This document shows positions 10,105-20,325 of a DNA stretch of 37,236 nt, piece by piece; within the stretch, counting starts at the first letter, position 1; each line of letters opens with the position of its first letter. Under the pieces are notes generated by a model. The model was not told the DNA's origin. It searched no databases and saw only the letters and a program-made list of their open reading frames with translations. The stretch spans positions 4,438 through 41,673 of the forward strand of contig DHYS01000013.1 of assembly GCA_002414185.1 (NCBI GenBank), written 5' to 3'. The position numbers were made by a program, and so were the translations under genes. Origin of the DNA: Patescibacteria group bacterium UBA5124. Its GTDB lineage: Bacteria; Patescibacteriota; Gracilibacteria; Absconditabacterales; Absconditicoccaceae.

Positions 10105-10569
10105 ATGAAAAAAGTAATTGTGCTTATAGTTATTCTTATTACGGTAATAGGTACCAGTAATGCTCAAGAAAAAGAACCAACCAAAACCTTTGATGTAGGA
10201 TTCTTATTATTACCTATGGCAAGTTCGGTAAATGGTAGTACTTTCAGTATTAATACTGCATTAGCAACTACTGCCGGGTTTTCTTTCCAGAAATCATATC
10301 ATAGTGTTTTCTATTCATGGGAAGCAAATTCTTTATCAATGATAAACGGTTGGAAATTTGCAAAAAATCAAGATTGTTATGTAATTTTTGGAAAAAGTCT
10401 TTCTGCCAACGGAGGATATTGTAGTATCGGTTGGGAATATTGTATTGTAAATGGAGGTTTTGTATCATTACCTTTTGTAGAATTAGGTACCGATTGGTCA
10501 AGCTTTTCATCATCCATAGTTAGTGTTGGAGTATTGATTCCAATTACTAAATCAGTTTGGAAGAAATAA
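10105..10569 (+). CDS. Secreted protein of unknown function with signal peptide
   Basis: 154 residues. Residues 1-21 form a classic Sec signal peptide: MKK, a hydrophobic core and cleavage after Ala20 to leave an N-terminal Gln. The mature part is rich in Ser, Gly, Phe and Trp with alternating hydrophobic residues, suggesting beta structure, and has three cysteines. All 13 glycines use GGN codons (six GGT, six GGA, one GGG) and none uses UGA, unlike most neighbours. The Ala|Gln cleavage site is a habit of Bacteroidota secretomes. A recent transfer from a standard-code donor is therefore plausible. It has its own promoter and terminator, so it is a single-gene unit. Function not recognised. 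Confidence 0.75.
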   Translation: MKKVIVLIVILITVIGTSNAQEKEPTKTFDVGFLLLPMASSVNGSTFSINTALATTAGFSFQKSYHSVFYSWEANSLSMINGWKFAKNQDCYVIFGKSLSANGGYCSIGWEYCIVNGGFVSLPFVELGTDWSSFSSSIVSVGVLIPITKSVWKK

Positions 10570-10585
10570 AGAATAAAAAAATAAG

Positions 10586-10613
10586 AAGCTGGTTGATTTC
10601 AACTAGCTTTTTT
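10586..10613 (+). terminator. Rho-independent terminator
   Basis: AAGCTGGTTG (10586-10595) pairs with CAACTAGCTT (10600-10609) around a 4-base loop with one imperfect pair, then a T-run. It closes the secreted-protein gene. Confidence 0.85.
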
Positions 10614-10627
10614 ATATTGTACTAAAG

Positions 10628-11179
10628 ATGCATAAACAATATCGTACTCCAGTCAAACAATGAACTCTTGATGATGTGAAACTCTGATCTCACATAGTTT
10701 TTGAGGAAATCGATGAAAACGGAATCCTTCATCAATGTAAAGGATTAGAATATATTGTTCAGATAGGAAATATCGCAATAGTAGATAATCATGATCGTGT
10801 CCTCGAGTTTCTACCTCAGGGCCTACCCGTAATCCATATTGATCAACATACCGACCTTCGTCCCGTAGGCCCTGATTGAGTAAACGTAGGTAATTTTCTT
10901 CGTTATGCACTAGATATCTGACATATTCCAGAAGTCAAACAAATCAATACTGAATACACATTATTAACATTTAACTTTTTAACTTTTCAACCTTTTAACT
11001 ATACATTAGATATAGATTTAGACTTTCGAGCTCCTGAAATGAGTATAGAAAAATATAGTCAGACTATCCAAAAAATAAAAGCCTTGATTTCCAATGCTAA
11101 AATTATTACTATCGCGACCTCCCCATATTTTCTTGATCAAACATTAGCACTCAAAATACTCAAAGATATTCTAGTATAA
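10628..11179 (+). CDS. Arginase-fold protein, UPF0489 / peptide-arginase-like
   Basis: A 183-residue cytosolic protein with four UGA-glycines. VDNHDRVLEF is followed by the metal-binding strand IHIDQHTDL (DxHxD), GNFLRYALDIGHIPEV and TLDIDLDF (DxDxD). This order matches UPF0489 (PF12640), relatives of the ureohydrolase fold that include peptide arginases, which turn arginine into ornithine within ribosomal peptides. No RiPP genes are nearby, so the substrate is unknown. The gene is shorter than many family members, lacking C-terminal material. Odd points: a 10-bp GC-rich inverted repeat (10817-10826 / 10865-10874) brackets the DxHxD codons, and a low-complexity TTTAACTTTT-like run lies at about 10968-11001. 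Confidence 0.6.
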
Positions 11180-11222
11180 TGTCGGTCTGATAATCTTTTA
11201 TAAAATTTTAAGCACTAAAATT

Positions 11223-12380
11223 ATGTGAAAAGCAAAACTTATAGCACTACTAACAATTTTTCTCGATACATTAGGATTTACGATTATGATTCCTGCTATG
11301 CCAGGATTGGCTGGTGAGTATCATGTAGCATATACTATGATTACCCTCTGATCGACACTCTATGCTTTGTGTGGACTTTTTTCTACTCCGATGCTCTGAG
11401 GTCGATCAGATAAATATTGAAGAAAACCTATTATTATCATCTCAATGATAGGAAGTATGTTAACATATTTTTCTATAGCTATATCTCACAATATCTGGAT
11501 GTATCTAATAGGAATGATGATCAATGGAATCACAGCTGGAAATATTGGAGTTGCACAATCTATTCTTAGTGATATATCAAAATCTCCTCAAGAACGTACA
11601 AAAAACTTATGACTCTTTGGAGTTATTTTTGGAGTAAGTTTTATTTTGGGACCAGTAATCTGAGCTTTAGCTCTTAAATTTGGAAATCATGGACCATTCC
11701 GAGCTAGTGGTATCTTGGCTGCTATAAATATTACAAGTGCACTATTATTTTTCAAAGAAACACATACAGAACGCGAAGCTCATACACATATCAAACTCAA
11801 TATTATTCATATTTTTAGAGATGTATTTGTAGGAAAAGAAAGAATGTATTATCTTATATACTTTCTTATTAATCTAGGAATTATGACTTATCAAAGCATA
11901 TTTCTTTTGTATCTAAACAAAGAGTTTAATATTACAGGAAATATAGGATGAATGATCCTCTGAAGTTTTTGAATAATTATGATAGCAAACCAACTCATAA
12001 TCAAAAAGTTATGGCTTAAGATGGAAACAAGAAAATTGATTACCATCAGTCTGATATGATTTATAGTATGTTATTTAGCTGCATTTATCTTTCCATTGAA
12101 ATGGGTTGTGATTGGTTTAGTTGGAGCAACAGGAATTTTTCAAGGAATATTCCGTCCTGTTATGCAAAACTTCATCCTTTGAGAAAATAAAAATGTAGGA
12201 CTAATCAACGGAAATATGCTCAATCTTATGAATATGGCAAATATTTTTGGACCAATGATTGGAGGAATTCTCCTTGATAAAAGTATTTCACCATTTTTAT
12301 TATCAGCAACATTGATTGCTCTAGCATATACAATTTATATATTTTATTGAAAAGTGAAGGAAGGACATTTTCATGCATAG
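11223..12380 (+). CDS. Major facilitator superfamily transporter
   Basis: A 385-residue protein with about 12 hydrophobic helices. Helix 1 is MGKAKLIALLTIFLDTLGFT. The loop 2-3 motif appears as GGRSDKYGRKPI, the MFS signature G-x3-D-R-x-G-R-R-ordered loop. Helix 5 has a GVIFGVSFILGPVIGA motif typical of drug:proton antiporters (TetA/Bcr branch). Several UGA-glycines lie inside the helices. A short His/Glu-rich loop (residues ~178-192) separates the two halves. Substrate not predictable; multidrug or small-metabolite export is likely. It ends 3 bases from the convergent pilB gene with no terminator visible between them. Confidence 0.85.
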
Positions 12381-12383
12381 ATA

Positions 12384-13964
12384 TTAGACAACTCTTCTGA
12401 TTTCATCTAGGGTAGTAATATTATCAAGCATCTTGAGGACACCATCTTCTTTCATAGTAAGATATCCAGTTTCTCTTGCTTTAGCATACATCATCAAGGT
12501 AGAAGCTCCATCTATAATCATAGTCTTAATATCATCAGTGATTTCAAATGTTTCAATAATACTTATTCTACCCATATATCCAGTACCATTACACTTATCA
12601 CATCCAACAGTTTGAGGTACTTTACCATCTCGTTTAATATTCATACTAGGATTTGCATCATTAATTTTCTTAATAGTTTCTTCTATTTCTACTTTTTCTC
12701 CATATTGAGGATCCCTTTTGGTTGCACAATGAGGACAATTTTTTCTGACCAATCTTTGCGCAACAATCAAGTTCAACGCAGGAGCAAGCATGTATGGTTT
12801 AACTCCCATATTCAAAAGTCTATTGATAGATTCAATAGCTGAATTTGTATGTAATGTCGTAAATACAAGGTGTCCTGTCAAAGCAGCATTAATACTTGCT
12901 TCAGCAGTCTCTGAGGTTCTTGTTTCTCAAACAAGGATAATATCAGGATCATGTCTTAAGATAGCCTTGAGTCCCAATTCAAAATCATATCATTTCGTAT
13001 AATTGATCTGTGATTGCTGTACTCCAGAAAGTTGATATTCCACTGGATCTTCAAGGGTAATAATCTTTCTTTCCCCATCATTAAGCGTATGAAGAATAGA
13101 GTAGAGGGTAGTAGTCTTTCCTGATCCCGTTGGTCCAGTAATAATCGTAATACCGACATTTTTTTCTAGGTTCTTTTTAAGAATTTCATATGTTTTTCCT
13201 CTAAATCCGATATCATCAAACGTAGCAAATCCTTTAGTAGAATCCAAGTATCTAATTACTGTACTTTCAGATCCAATACCCGGCATAAAGTTTATTCTGG
13301 CATCAAGTTTTTTAATAGCTCAATCTTTATCTACAGATTCAATAGAAAATCTACCATCTTGAGGAACATAATCTACATTCATTTTTACTCCAGCAACAAA
13401 CTTAAGTTTTTGTAAATATTTAAGAAAATCTTCATGTTCAAAAGTTAAAATTTCTTGAAGTACTCCATCTATTCTAAGTCTAAGGATAACTCCTTTTTCT
13501 TCAGGTTGAAGGTGAAGATCTGAAGCTCCCGTTTGAAATCCGAGTCTTACTATTTCTGTAATAAAATCACCTGGATCCATACTATCTCTCTTATCAAAAA
13601 GAGATCTAATCATAGCTATAGCTCACTTTCCCGCAGCTTCTTTTTGAGCTTTCATTTCAGCTGCTTGTTGATCTTCCTTATTTTGTACGATATCAAACCA
13701 TCACATAGCATAATCAAATCCTTCGTTTGATGTATAAGAAAGTTCAGAAAGATAGTTCTTAGCTTCAAGCATTTTAACTACTTTTTGTACTTGATCAGGA
13801 AAATTGTTTGTTGTTAAAATATGTAAGGTATTTTTTTCTTTACCGAAAATAATTACTTGTATCTTTTCACAAGTCTCACGAGGAATAATTTTTAATTGCA
13901 CAAAATCAGGGCTTAAAGCCTGTACATCTTGTAGTTCTAAGATTGATTTCGTAAGTTCAGCCAT
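12384..13964 (-). CDS. pilB: Type IV pilus assembly / type II secretion ATPase (PilB/GspE)
   Basis: A hexameric cytosolic motor that drives pilin polymerisation. The product is 526 residues from the ATG at 13964; a GTG at 13988 would add eight residues. Order: a short N-terminal domain, the N2 domain with DFITEIVRLGFQTGASDLHL, and Walker A GPTGSGKTTT at about 277-286. The Asp box LEDPVEY and Walker B DPDIILVGE follow, with the invariant Gly encoded by UGA at 12929-12927. GHLVFTTLHTN comes next, and then a zinc-binding tetracysteine of two CxxC pairs (about 410/413 and 455/458). No pilC, pilin or prepilin peptidase genes lie nearby, so the rest of the pilus system must be elsewhere. The N-terminal MshEN domain looks reduced. 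Confidence 0.93.
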
Positions 13965-14053
13965 CAATTCAAAAGAGATAAAAGACACCTATATATTCAT
14001 TTAATCTAATATACACTTAAGTATACTCAGAAATCTCTTTTTTGCAAAACTTC

Positions 14054-14104
14054 CTTATTTCATAAATAAGTTGTGTTGACTTTTTACTAGAAAATATATC
14101 TAAT
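14054..14104 (+). promoter_or_regulatory. Palindrome plus orphan plus-strand promoter
   Basis: CTTATTT-cat-AAATAAG (14054-14070) is a perfect 7-bp palindrome. Five bases later TTGACT (14076-14081), a 17-base spacer and TCTAAT (14099-14104) form a near-consensus promoter pointing rightward, antisense to the 3' end of the minus-strand EEP gene. No real plus-strand gene follows. Confidence 0.4.
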
Positions 14105-14111
14105 ATGAAAT

Positions 14112-15116
14112 CTATTTTACCTCAAAACTAAATCCTTTATGATCACTTCCAGGTACATTTACTTGATGAAGATCAGAAATACTTACTTCTTTGTTTACAA
14201 AAATATGATCTATATGTGCCCATAACACAGGAAAATTAAGCAATTTCCAAGTAAATAAGATAGGAAAACTTCTCGTAATATTTACAAATTCTCCTTCAAA
14301 AACATCTGCAAAACGCCAATACCAAGGAGACCATGGAGTAGTATTAAAATCTCCAACCAAAACCACTTTATCACCTCTAGTTCTATGAAGGTTTCTATGA
14401 ATATTAAAATCATTGAGAAATGTTAATATTTGCTTATTTCTCATATCAAAATTCTTTTTACTACTAGGAGAACTCATATGCGGTAGATAGAAATAGAGTG
14501 GAGTAGTATCATGTTTTATAGAAAAATACCCATATCTCCAAGCATCCTGAGGAAAATCATCAGCCCAATTTTCTATTTTTATTTTACTAAAGACGACATT
14601 CCCTACAAACTTATTTGACCAAATAGTGCTATTGGTATATGGATAATGTGCTTTTAATAATGTTTTGAGTGCTTCATAATGATGCTGAGAAAATTCTACA
14701 AAAAAGATTAAATCTGGATTCTCTTTATCTATCAGATCCTGTATTCACGTATAGTTTTTATTATCTTTATAAATATTTGCATAAAGTACCTTTACACCAT
14801 CAGACATATCAGAAGACAGTTCTTCTACAGGAAAATTGTAAAAGGTAGTAAACTTTCTTGAAAACAACAAAAATACCAATCAAAATCAAACAATCAGTAT
14901 TCATAATCAGATTTTTTTTAATGAAATTGTAGCAAATAATGATTTTTTAATCTGTCTTCTAAGGACTATAAGAGAAACAATCAATCCAACAAAAGACAAC
15001 GCTATAAGATACGGAGCAAAACTAAGAATAAGATCAGAAATATAATAATATGGGAAAATATATGCCAATAAACTAGCGATTACAAATACCAATCATAAGA
15101 GAAATAAAATTATCAT
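14112..15116 (-). CDS. Membrane-anchored endonuclease/exonuclease/phosphatase-family hydrolase
   Basis: A 334-residue protein. Residues 1 to about 100 contain three hydrophobic helices with a short basic loop (VLRRQIKKS). The rest is an EEP fold, probably outside the membrane. It opens VKVLYANIYKDN, then has NPDLIFFVEFS (metal-binding Glu), PLYFYLPHMS, VGDFNTTPWS (catalytic Asp/Asn), HIDHIFVN and the C-terminal GSDHKGF (catalytic Asp-His). All core residues of the Mg-dependent phosphodiesterase fold are therefore present. Such TM-EEP proteins (VanY-adjacent YafD/NSMase types) may cleave nucleic acids, phospholipid headgroups or phosphoesters; extracellular nucleic-acid or lipid scavenging would suit a reduced-genome epibiont, but this is inference. 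The N-terminal ATG at 15116 is the only one before the upstream UAG. Confidence 0.82.
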
Positions 15117-15253
15117 AGATAATATATGAAAACATAAATCGACAGAAGTCTATAGTTTTACTCCTTCAAAGCAACCAATTTTTCTCTTTTTTGCATTGAA
15201 ACAAACAATCTTTTCTATAAGGTTTGAGATCATTTATTATTAAGATTTTTTTT

Positions 15254-16714
15254 ATGAAATTTCATATAATTATTTTAGGGTGTCAGATGAATTATGCTGA
15301 TAGTGCAAGGATCAAATCAGTTCTTACCAATTGCTGATTTTCATATACAGAAAACGAACAAGAAGCAGATATTATTATCTTTGATACCTGTTCTGTAAGA
15401 CAAAAATCAGAAGATAAAATCACCGGTAAACTCAAAGAAATCAAACCCAATCAAAAGGTATGGATCACTGGATGTATGATTCAACATAATCTCAGAAATC
15501 AAAAGCTCAAAGATGAAAACAAAAAGGTTCCAGAATTACTAAAAAAAGGTAATTTTCTCTGAGCAATCCAAACCAAAGCACCAGAAATAATCTGACTAAC
15601 TTCCGACGAAATAAATACTTTCAATACGCAAGACTCAACATCCAAAACTGTTTGAATCAACCATGCATTCAATCCACTTTTTCATAAACTTACGCAAAAA
15701 CGATCAAATATAGAACTCTTTTTTAGAATCGATGACACGGGGTTTTTACCATTGATTTTAAACAAAATCGGATACAAGGTAAAATATGATGAAGAAATTA
15801 TCAACGAATATATCAATATTATCCCCGAATGATTCAATACATCGATGAATAACCACAACAAAACAGCATATATTCCTATCTCTACAGGATGTAACCAATT
15901 TTGTAGCTATTGTATAGTACCTTATGCCAGAGGATTAGAAAAACATCTACCTATCGAACAAATTGTACAAGAAGCTAAACAACATCTTCTTCATGGCGTA
16001 AAAGAAATAGTTCTCCTTGGACAGATAGTAAACAAACATCCTCAATTTGTAGAGATCCTCAAAGAGATACTCAAACTTGAAGGATTAGAACGATTAAGAT
16101 ACACATCACCTTATCCAAATTTTTATACTCCAGAAGTCCTTGCTCTTCATCAATCAGAACCCAAGTTATGTCCTCATATCCATATACCTTTTCAGTCAGG
16201 ATCTGATGCAGTTCTCAAAGCTATGTATAGAGGATATACTGCTAATCAGGCCAAAACATTTATAAATAATATCAGATCTCTCAAGAGATCAATCAGTATC
16301 ACAACAGATATTATCGTAGGATTTCCCGATGAGACAGAAGAAGATTTTCTTCAGACATTAGATCTCGTAAGATATGGTAAATTTGATATGATTTATATTG
16401 GGATATATTCTCCGAGACCAGGTACATTAGCTCACAAAAATCTCAAAGATAACATAGACCGCAAAACCAAACGAGATAGACGAAATCGTCTCAATGATCT
16501 TCTCAAAGATCTCTCTACTCAAAACAACTCTGAAGAAATCGGACAAACAAGAACTATGATCGTAGATCAAATCAATGAAGACTGAATATATGGATACACA
16601 GACAATATGAAACAAATCATAATAAAATCAGACACACAACCAGCAATCGGTTCCATCATCAATATAAAGGTTACAGATGGTATTCCTTTCAAATTGTATT
16701 GAGAAATAGCATAA
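15254..16714 (+). CDS. miaB: tRNA-2-methylthio-N6-dimethylallyladenosine synthase MiaB
   Basis: A radical-SAM methylthiotransferase modifying A37 of tRNAs that read UNN codons. 486 residues. The UPF0004 domain holds the three auxiliary-cluster cysteines Cys10 (LGCQMN), Cys46 (DTCSVR) and Cys74 (TGCM). The radical-SAM cluster motif CNQFCSYC is at 213-220. The core ends with a TRAM domain (about 415-486, KVTDGIPFKLYGEIA at the end). The spacing between Cys74 and Cys213 is about 60 residues longer than in E. coli (Cys80 to Cys157), owing to an insertion (about 85-195) rich in Lys/Asn. In this organism the modification could also affect decoding of UGA by a tRNA-Gly with anticodon UCA, since that anticodon ends in A36. 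That link is inference. Confidence 0.92.
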
Positions 16715-16769
16715 AATAGTTAAATACAGTTAAAAATAGCAACATTTATCGACATAAACAATTTTTTCT

Positions 16770-18137
16770 ATGTGACTTCTTCCTAGTGGATTCCCAGAAT
16801 ATAGTCCTGCAGAACAAGCAGTATTTGATAGAGTTAAAGCTATTATCGAAAAACACTATGCATCTTTTGGGTATGCTCATATCCATACACCTGCAGTAGA
16901 ATCCAACAAAGTCTTACTTGCAAAATCTGGACAAGAAACAAGTAAACAGATTTTTGGATTATATGGATTAGGTAATATACATGAACGAGAATATAAAATG
17001 AAATGATCATTTGATACTTTATGAGAAAATTTTAACGACAATGAAGTAAATTGAAAAAGAACAGCAGAACATATGAAAGAAAAACTTATAGAAAATTTAC
17101 ATGATCTAGAAAAATGAGTTATAAAAGATTATTCACTACACTTTGATCTTACGATTCCTTTTGCAAGATATATTTTGGATCATGAAGGAGAAATTACCTT
17201 TCCTTTTAAGCGTTATCAAATCCAACCCGTTTGGAGAGGGGAAAGAGCACAAAGAGGAAGATTTAGAGAATTTTTTCAATGTGATATAGATAGCGTATGG
17301 CGTGCAGATTCCAAAGATCAAATGTATTTTTATGATGCAGAGACACTCATCGTAATAGCAAATATTCTTGAAGAGATTAGAAAAAAATATTTCCCAAACA
17401 AATCGATTACTATTCATTATAATGATAGAAAATTTCTTTCATGATTACTAGATCATTATCCAAATAAATCAGATATATATCTTCTTTTTGATAAATATTA
17501 CAAAATCTGACAAGAAAAATTTGATGCAGAATTGGTCAATCTAGTAAGGGAGACTGAAGCAAAAAATATCAAAGCTAAATTAGCTAATCCAGAAAAAAAC
17601 CCAGAACTCATTGAAGTAGAAAATGCTCTTACTATCCTTAATACAAATAATCTTAAACTTATTTTTGATCCATTTATTACGAGAGGACTTGATTATTATA
17701 CCGGTATGGTCTATGAAACATTTTTTGATGATGATATGGGCCTAGGAAGTATTAGTTCATGAGGAAGATACGAAAATCTTACGACCTATATAGATCCCAA
17801 AAGAAACTTTTCTGGAGTAGGAGGAAGTATAGGAATATCTAGACTTATGTCATTAATCTTTGAACAAGGTGAATGATCAAAACAAACTACTACCAATTAT
17901 CTTTGCATCAATTTTCAAGAAACACTAGCAGATATTTCAAAGATTGCTGCACAATTAAGATCACAAGGACAAAACGTAGAACTCTATCCATCCCCAGATA
18001 AACTAGGAAAACAATTTGGATACGCAGACAAAAAATGAATAGAAAACGTAGTAATCCTCGGTGAATGAGAAAAATCTCAATGAATATATAAAGTCAAAAA
18101 TATGATCACTGGAGAAGAAGTAGAGTTGACTTTGTAG
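16770..18137 (+). CDS. hisS: Histidyl-tRNA synthetase
   Basis: Charges tRNA-His. The 455-residue class II enzyme begins immediately at motif 1-proximal sequence (LPSGFPEYSPAEQAVFDRV). Motif 2 is RYQIQPVWRGERAQRGRFRE with the class signature FFQCDIDS. The histidine A motif is FITRGLDYYTGMVYE. Motif 3 is GVGGSIGISRLM, and the C-terminal anticodon-binding domain (about 365-455) ends in GEEVELTL. Numerous UGA-glycines are spread through the sequence, including one in SSGGRY next to the active site. Between residues ~65 and ~125 an insertion (NIHEREYKMKGSFDTL onward) lengthens the usual motif 1-2 spacing. Start ATG at 16770 gives the expected N-terminus. Ends with UAG. Confidence 0.94.
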
Positions 18138-18158
18138 ATAAAATAATTATCATGCAAT

Positions 18159-19160
18159 ATGAACCTCTCTATCAAAAACATATTTGATAAGAACATAAAA
18201 AACTCTCCCAAAACAAGAGAACAATTTCTTAAAGATTTTCCAGGTAGTGTACCTTATTCAAGCAAATCAGATCCAAATACCATTATTCGATGAACTCTTT
18301 CTCCATGAGAAGATAGTAAATGAGTTGAGGTAATTTTCACACCAACGAGAGATGATCCAAGAAATCAAACAGGAAAATTTCTTCCTAAACAATTTGCCCT
18401 ACATATGGACACATTTTTTGATAAATACAAAACTATAAAATCCATATACCAAGAAAGCAGCAAAAAAGATCTTATGGAGACTCTTAAAAATAGTAAATCG
18501 ATTCCACATATAAGAAAATATGCTACAACAGCACTAACATTATTATTTTTGATCAACACACAAAATGCTAACAATCAAGTAGATTCATTCCAAGTAAATG
18601 ACTACAAAGAACGAAAATCTCCAGAAGAAATAATAGAAATCGAAAATTACACAATACGAACACAAAAAATTGACCAAATATTAAATAAACATCACTCAAA
18701 AATAGAAAGTTTAAATATCCTAAAATACTGTACCGAATACAAAGAGCCTATTGAAATGGCTCTAGGAATACTCCAAAACGAAAGCCACTACGGAACCCGC
18801 GGACTCGGTGCAAGATTCAATAATCCAGGCAATGTTGTAAACTGAAGAACAGGACAATATGCCAAATTTTCAAGTATAAAAAAGTGAGTCAAAGTATGTA
18901 TTGGTAATATTTGATGGAGAATTAATGAATTTGAAAAAACATATGGCCACAGAAACTATACTATTAGAGAAGTTATGGAAAATCAAGGACTTGATGGTAA
19001 AGGATTTATTAGTACCCAAGAGAATTATCTCAAAGAAAACAAAACAAGACAAGGAGCTTATGCCGAAAATCCAGATGCAGTAAATAATGTAGTAATTATT
19101 AGCAAGACAATAAATATTCCAGAATACCCAAAGAGCACTTTTTTTATTGATTTTAATTAA
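18159..19160 (+). CDS. Membrane-anchored peptidoglycan-hydrolase-like protein
   Basis: 333 residues. An N-terminal cytoplasmic region of about 115 residues contains FPGSVPYSSKSDPN and TPTRDDPRNQTGKF. A single hydrophobic segment follows (about 124-140, ATTALTLLFLINTQNA), then a linker. A C-terminal domain (about 190-333) has MALGILQNESHYGTRGLGAR and FNNPGNVVN. That pattern (a glutamate in NESHYGT followed by NNPGN) is typical of lysozyme-fold glucosaminidase or endo-beta-N-acetylglucosaminidase domains, with the glutamate as likely catalytic acid. It could remodel the cell's own wall or, in an epibiont, act on a host wall; the sequence does not decide. The sequence has two candidate ATGs; the one at 18159 is in frame. 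Co-directional with hisS (21-base gap). Confidence 0.68.
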
Positions 19161-19206
19161 TAAGTTCCTATAAGAGACTTATTTATTTGAGATAATAAGA
19201 TACACA

Positions 19207-20295
19207 ATGTCTCTACTCCAATTTTTTATCATTGTATCTGCTGTAGTATTTATCTTTTTGGGGATAGATCTCTACAAACGCAAAAAAGCAAATGCGCTGC
19301 ACTTTGTTATATTTTTAAGTGGAGGTGCTGCTATAATTCTTTTTGCTTTCAATAATCAACTTCTTAACGATTTCTGAAAATTTTTTGGAATCGCTAGAGG
19401 TGCTGATTTGATAGTATATGCATCATTAATTATACTTTTCTATTTCTATTTTGAATTATTAAACCAACATACAAAAGATAAATTTAATCTGACTAGATTA
19501 GTGTCTCAACTTGCTATCAACGAAACATTAAACACATCCAAGGACAAAATTTCATCTTACAAAAATCAAACATCCAAGGATGATTTTATATTTAATATCA
19601 GAATATACAACGAAGGCGCTGTAATAGGTAAAACTATAGATGAAGTAATAGCAGCAGGATTTCATAAGATTCTCTTAGTTAATGATGGCTCCTCAGACAA
19701 TACGTTAGAAGTCCTTACCCAGAAACAATCTCAATACTCGGACAAACTTATTCTCATAGCATCTCACACCATCAATAGAGGAGGGTGAGCAGCTAATCAA
19801 ACAGGATATAACTTTATCAAAAAATATGGAGAATTATTAAATATCAAACGATTTGTTGGATTTGATGCTGATGGTCAGATGAATGTACAAGATATGGAAA
19901 CATTTATCAAAACTATGCACAAACATCCTACAGATATGTATCTTGGTTCCAGATTTCTTGAAGGATCCAAAGTAGAAGCTATGCCTACAGCAAGAAAAGT
20001 TATTCTCCGAATATCCAAACTTGTTACAAGAATCTTCTATGGGTCCAGAGTATCTGATCCACACAATGGATACAGAGTAATCAGTCTACCAGCACTTAGA
20101 AAAATCAATCTTACTGCTGATGGAATGCATTACGCCAACGAACTCAATGAACAAATCCAAAGAAACAGAATCAAATATGTTGAAGTACCTGTACATATCC
20201 GTTATACAGACTATAGTCTCTGAAAAGGACAAAAAAACTCAAACGGTATCAAACTTTGAATAGAAATGATTTACAAAAAAATATTTTTCAGATAA
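19207..20295 (+). CDS. DUF2304 - glycosyltransferase family 2 fusion protein
   Basis: 362 residues. Residues 1 to about 95 form a DUF2304-like membrane domain with three hydrophobic segments and the typical FFGIARGADLIVYASLIIL ending. Residues ~130-362 are a GT-A domain. It has FNIRIYNEGAVIG, VNDGSSDNT, FDADGQMNV (DxD metal motif), LGSRFLEGS and DPHNGYRVI, close to dolichol-phosphate-mannose synthases. The first strand reads RIYNE where most relatives have P(V/A)YNE. DUF2304 proteins are usually encoded next to such GT2 enzymes, so a fusion joins a known pair. Probable role: lipid-linked sugar synthesis at the membrane. It lies just upstream of serS (30-base gap). Confidence 0.8.
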
Positions 20296-20325
20296 TCTAT
20301 TAACTTTTAACCATTAATTTACCCT

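Noticed and set aside
14105..14131. Eight-codon plus-strand ORF right after the orphan promoter
   Set aside because: Too short and antisense to the conserved end of the EEP gene; nothing supports translation.
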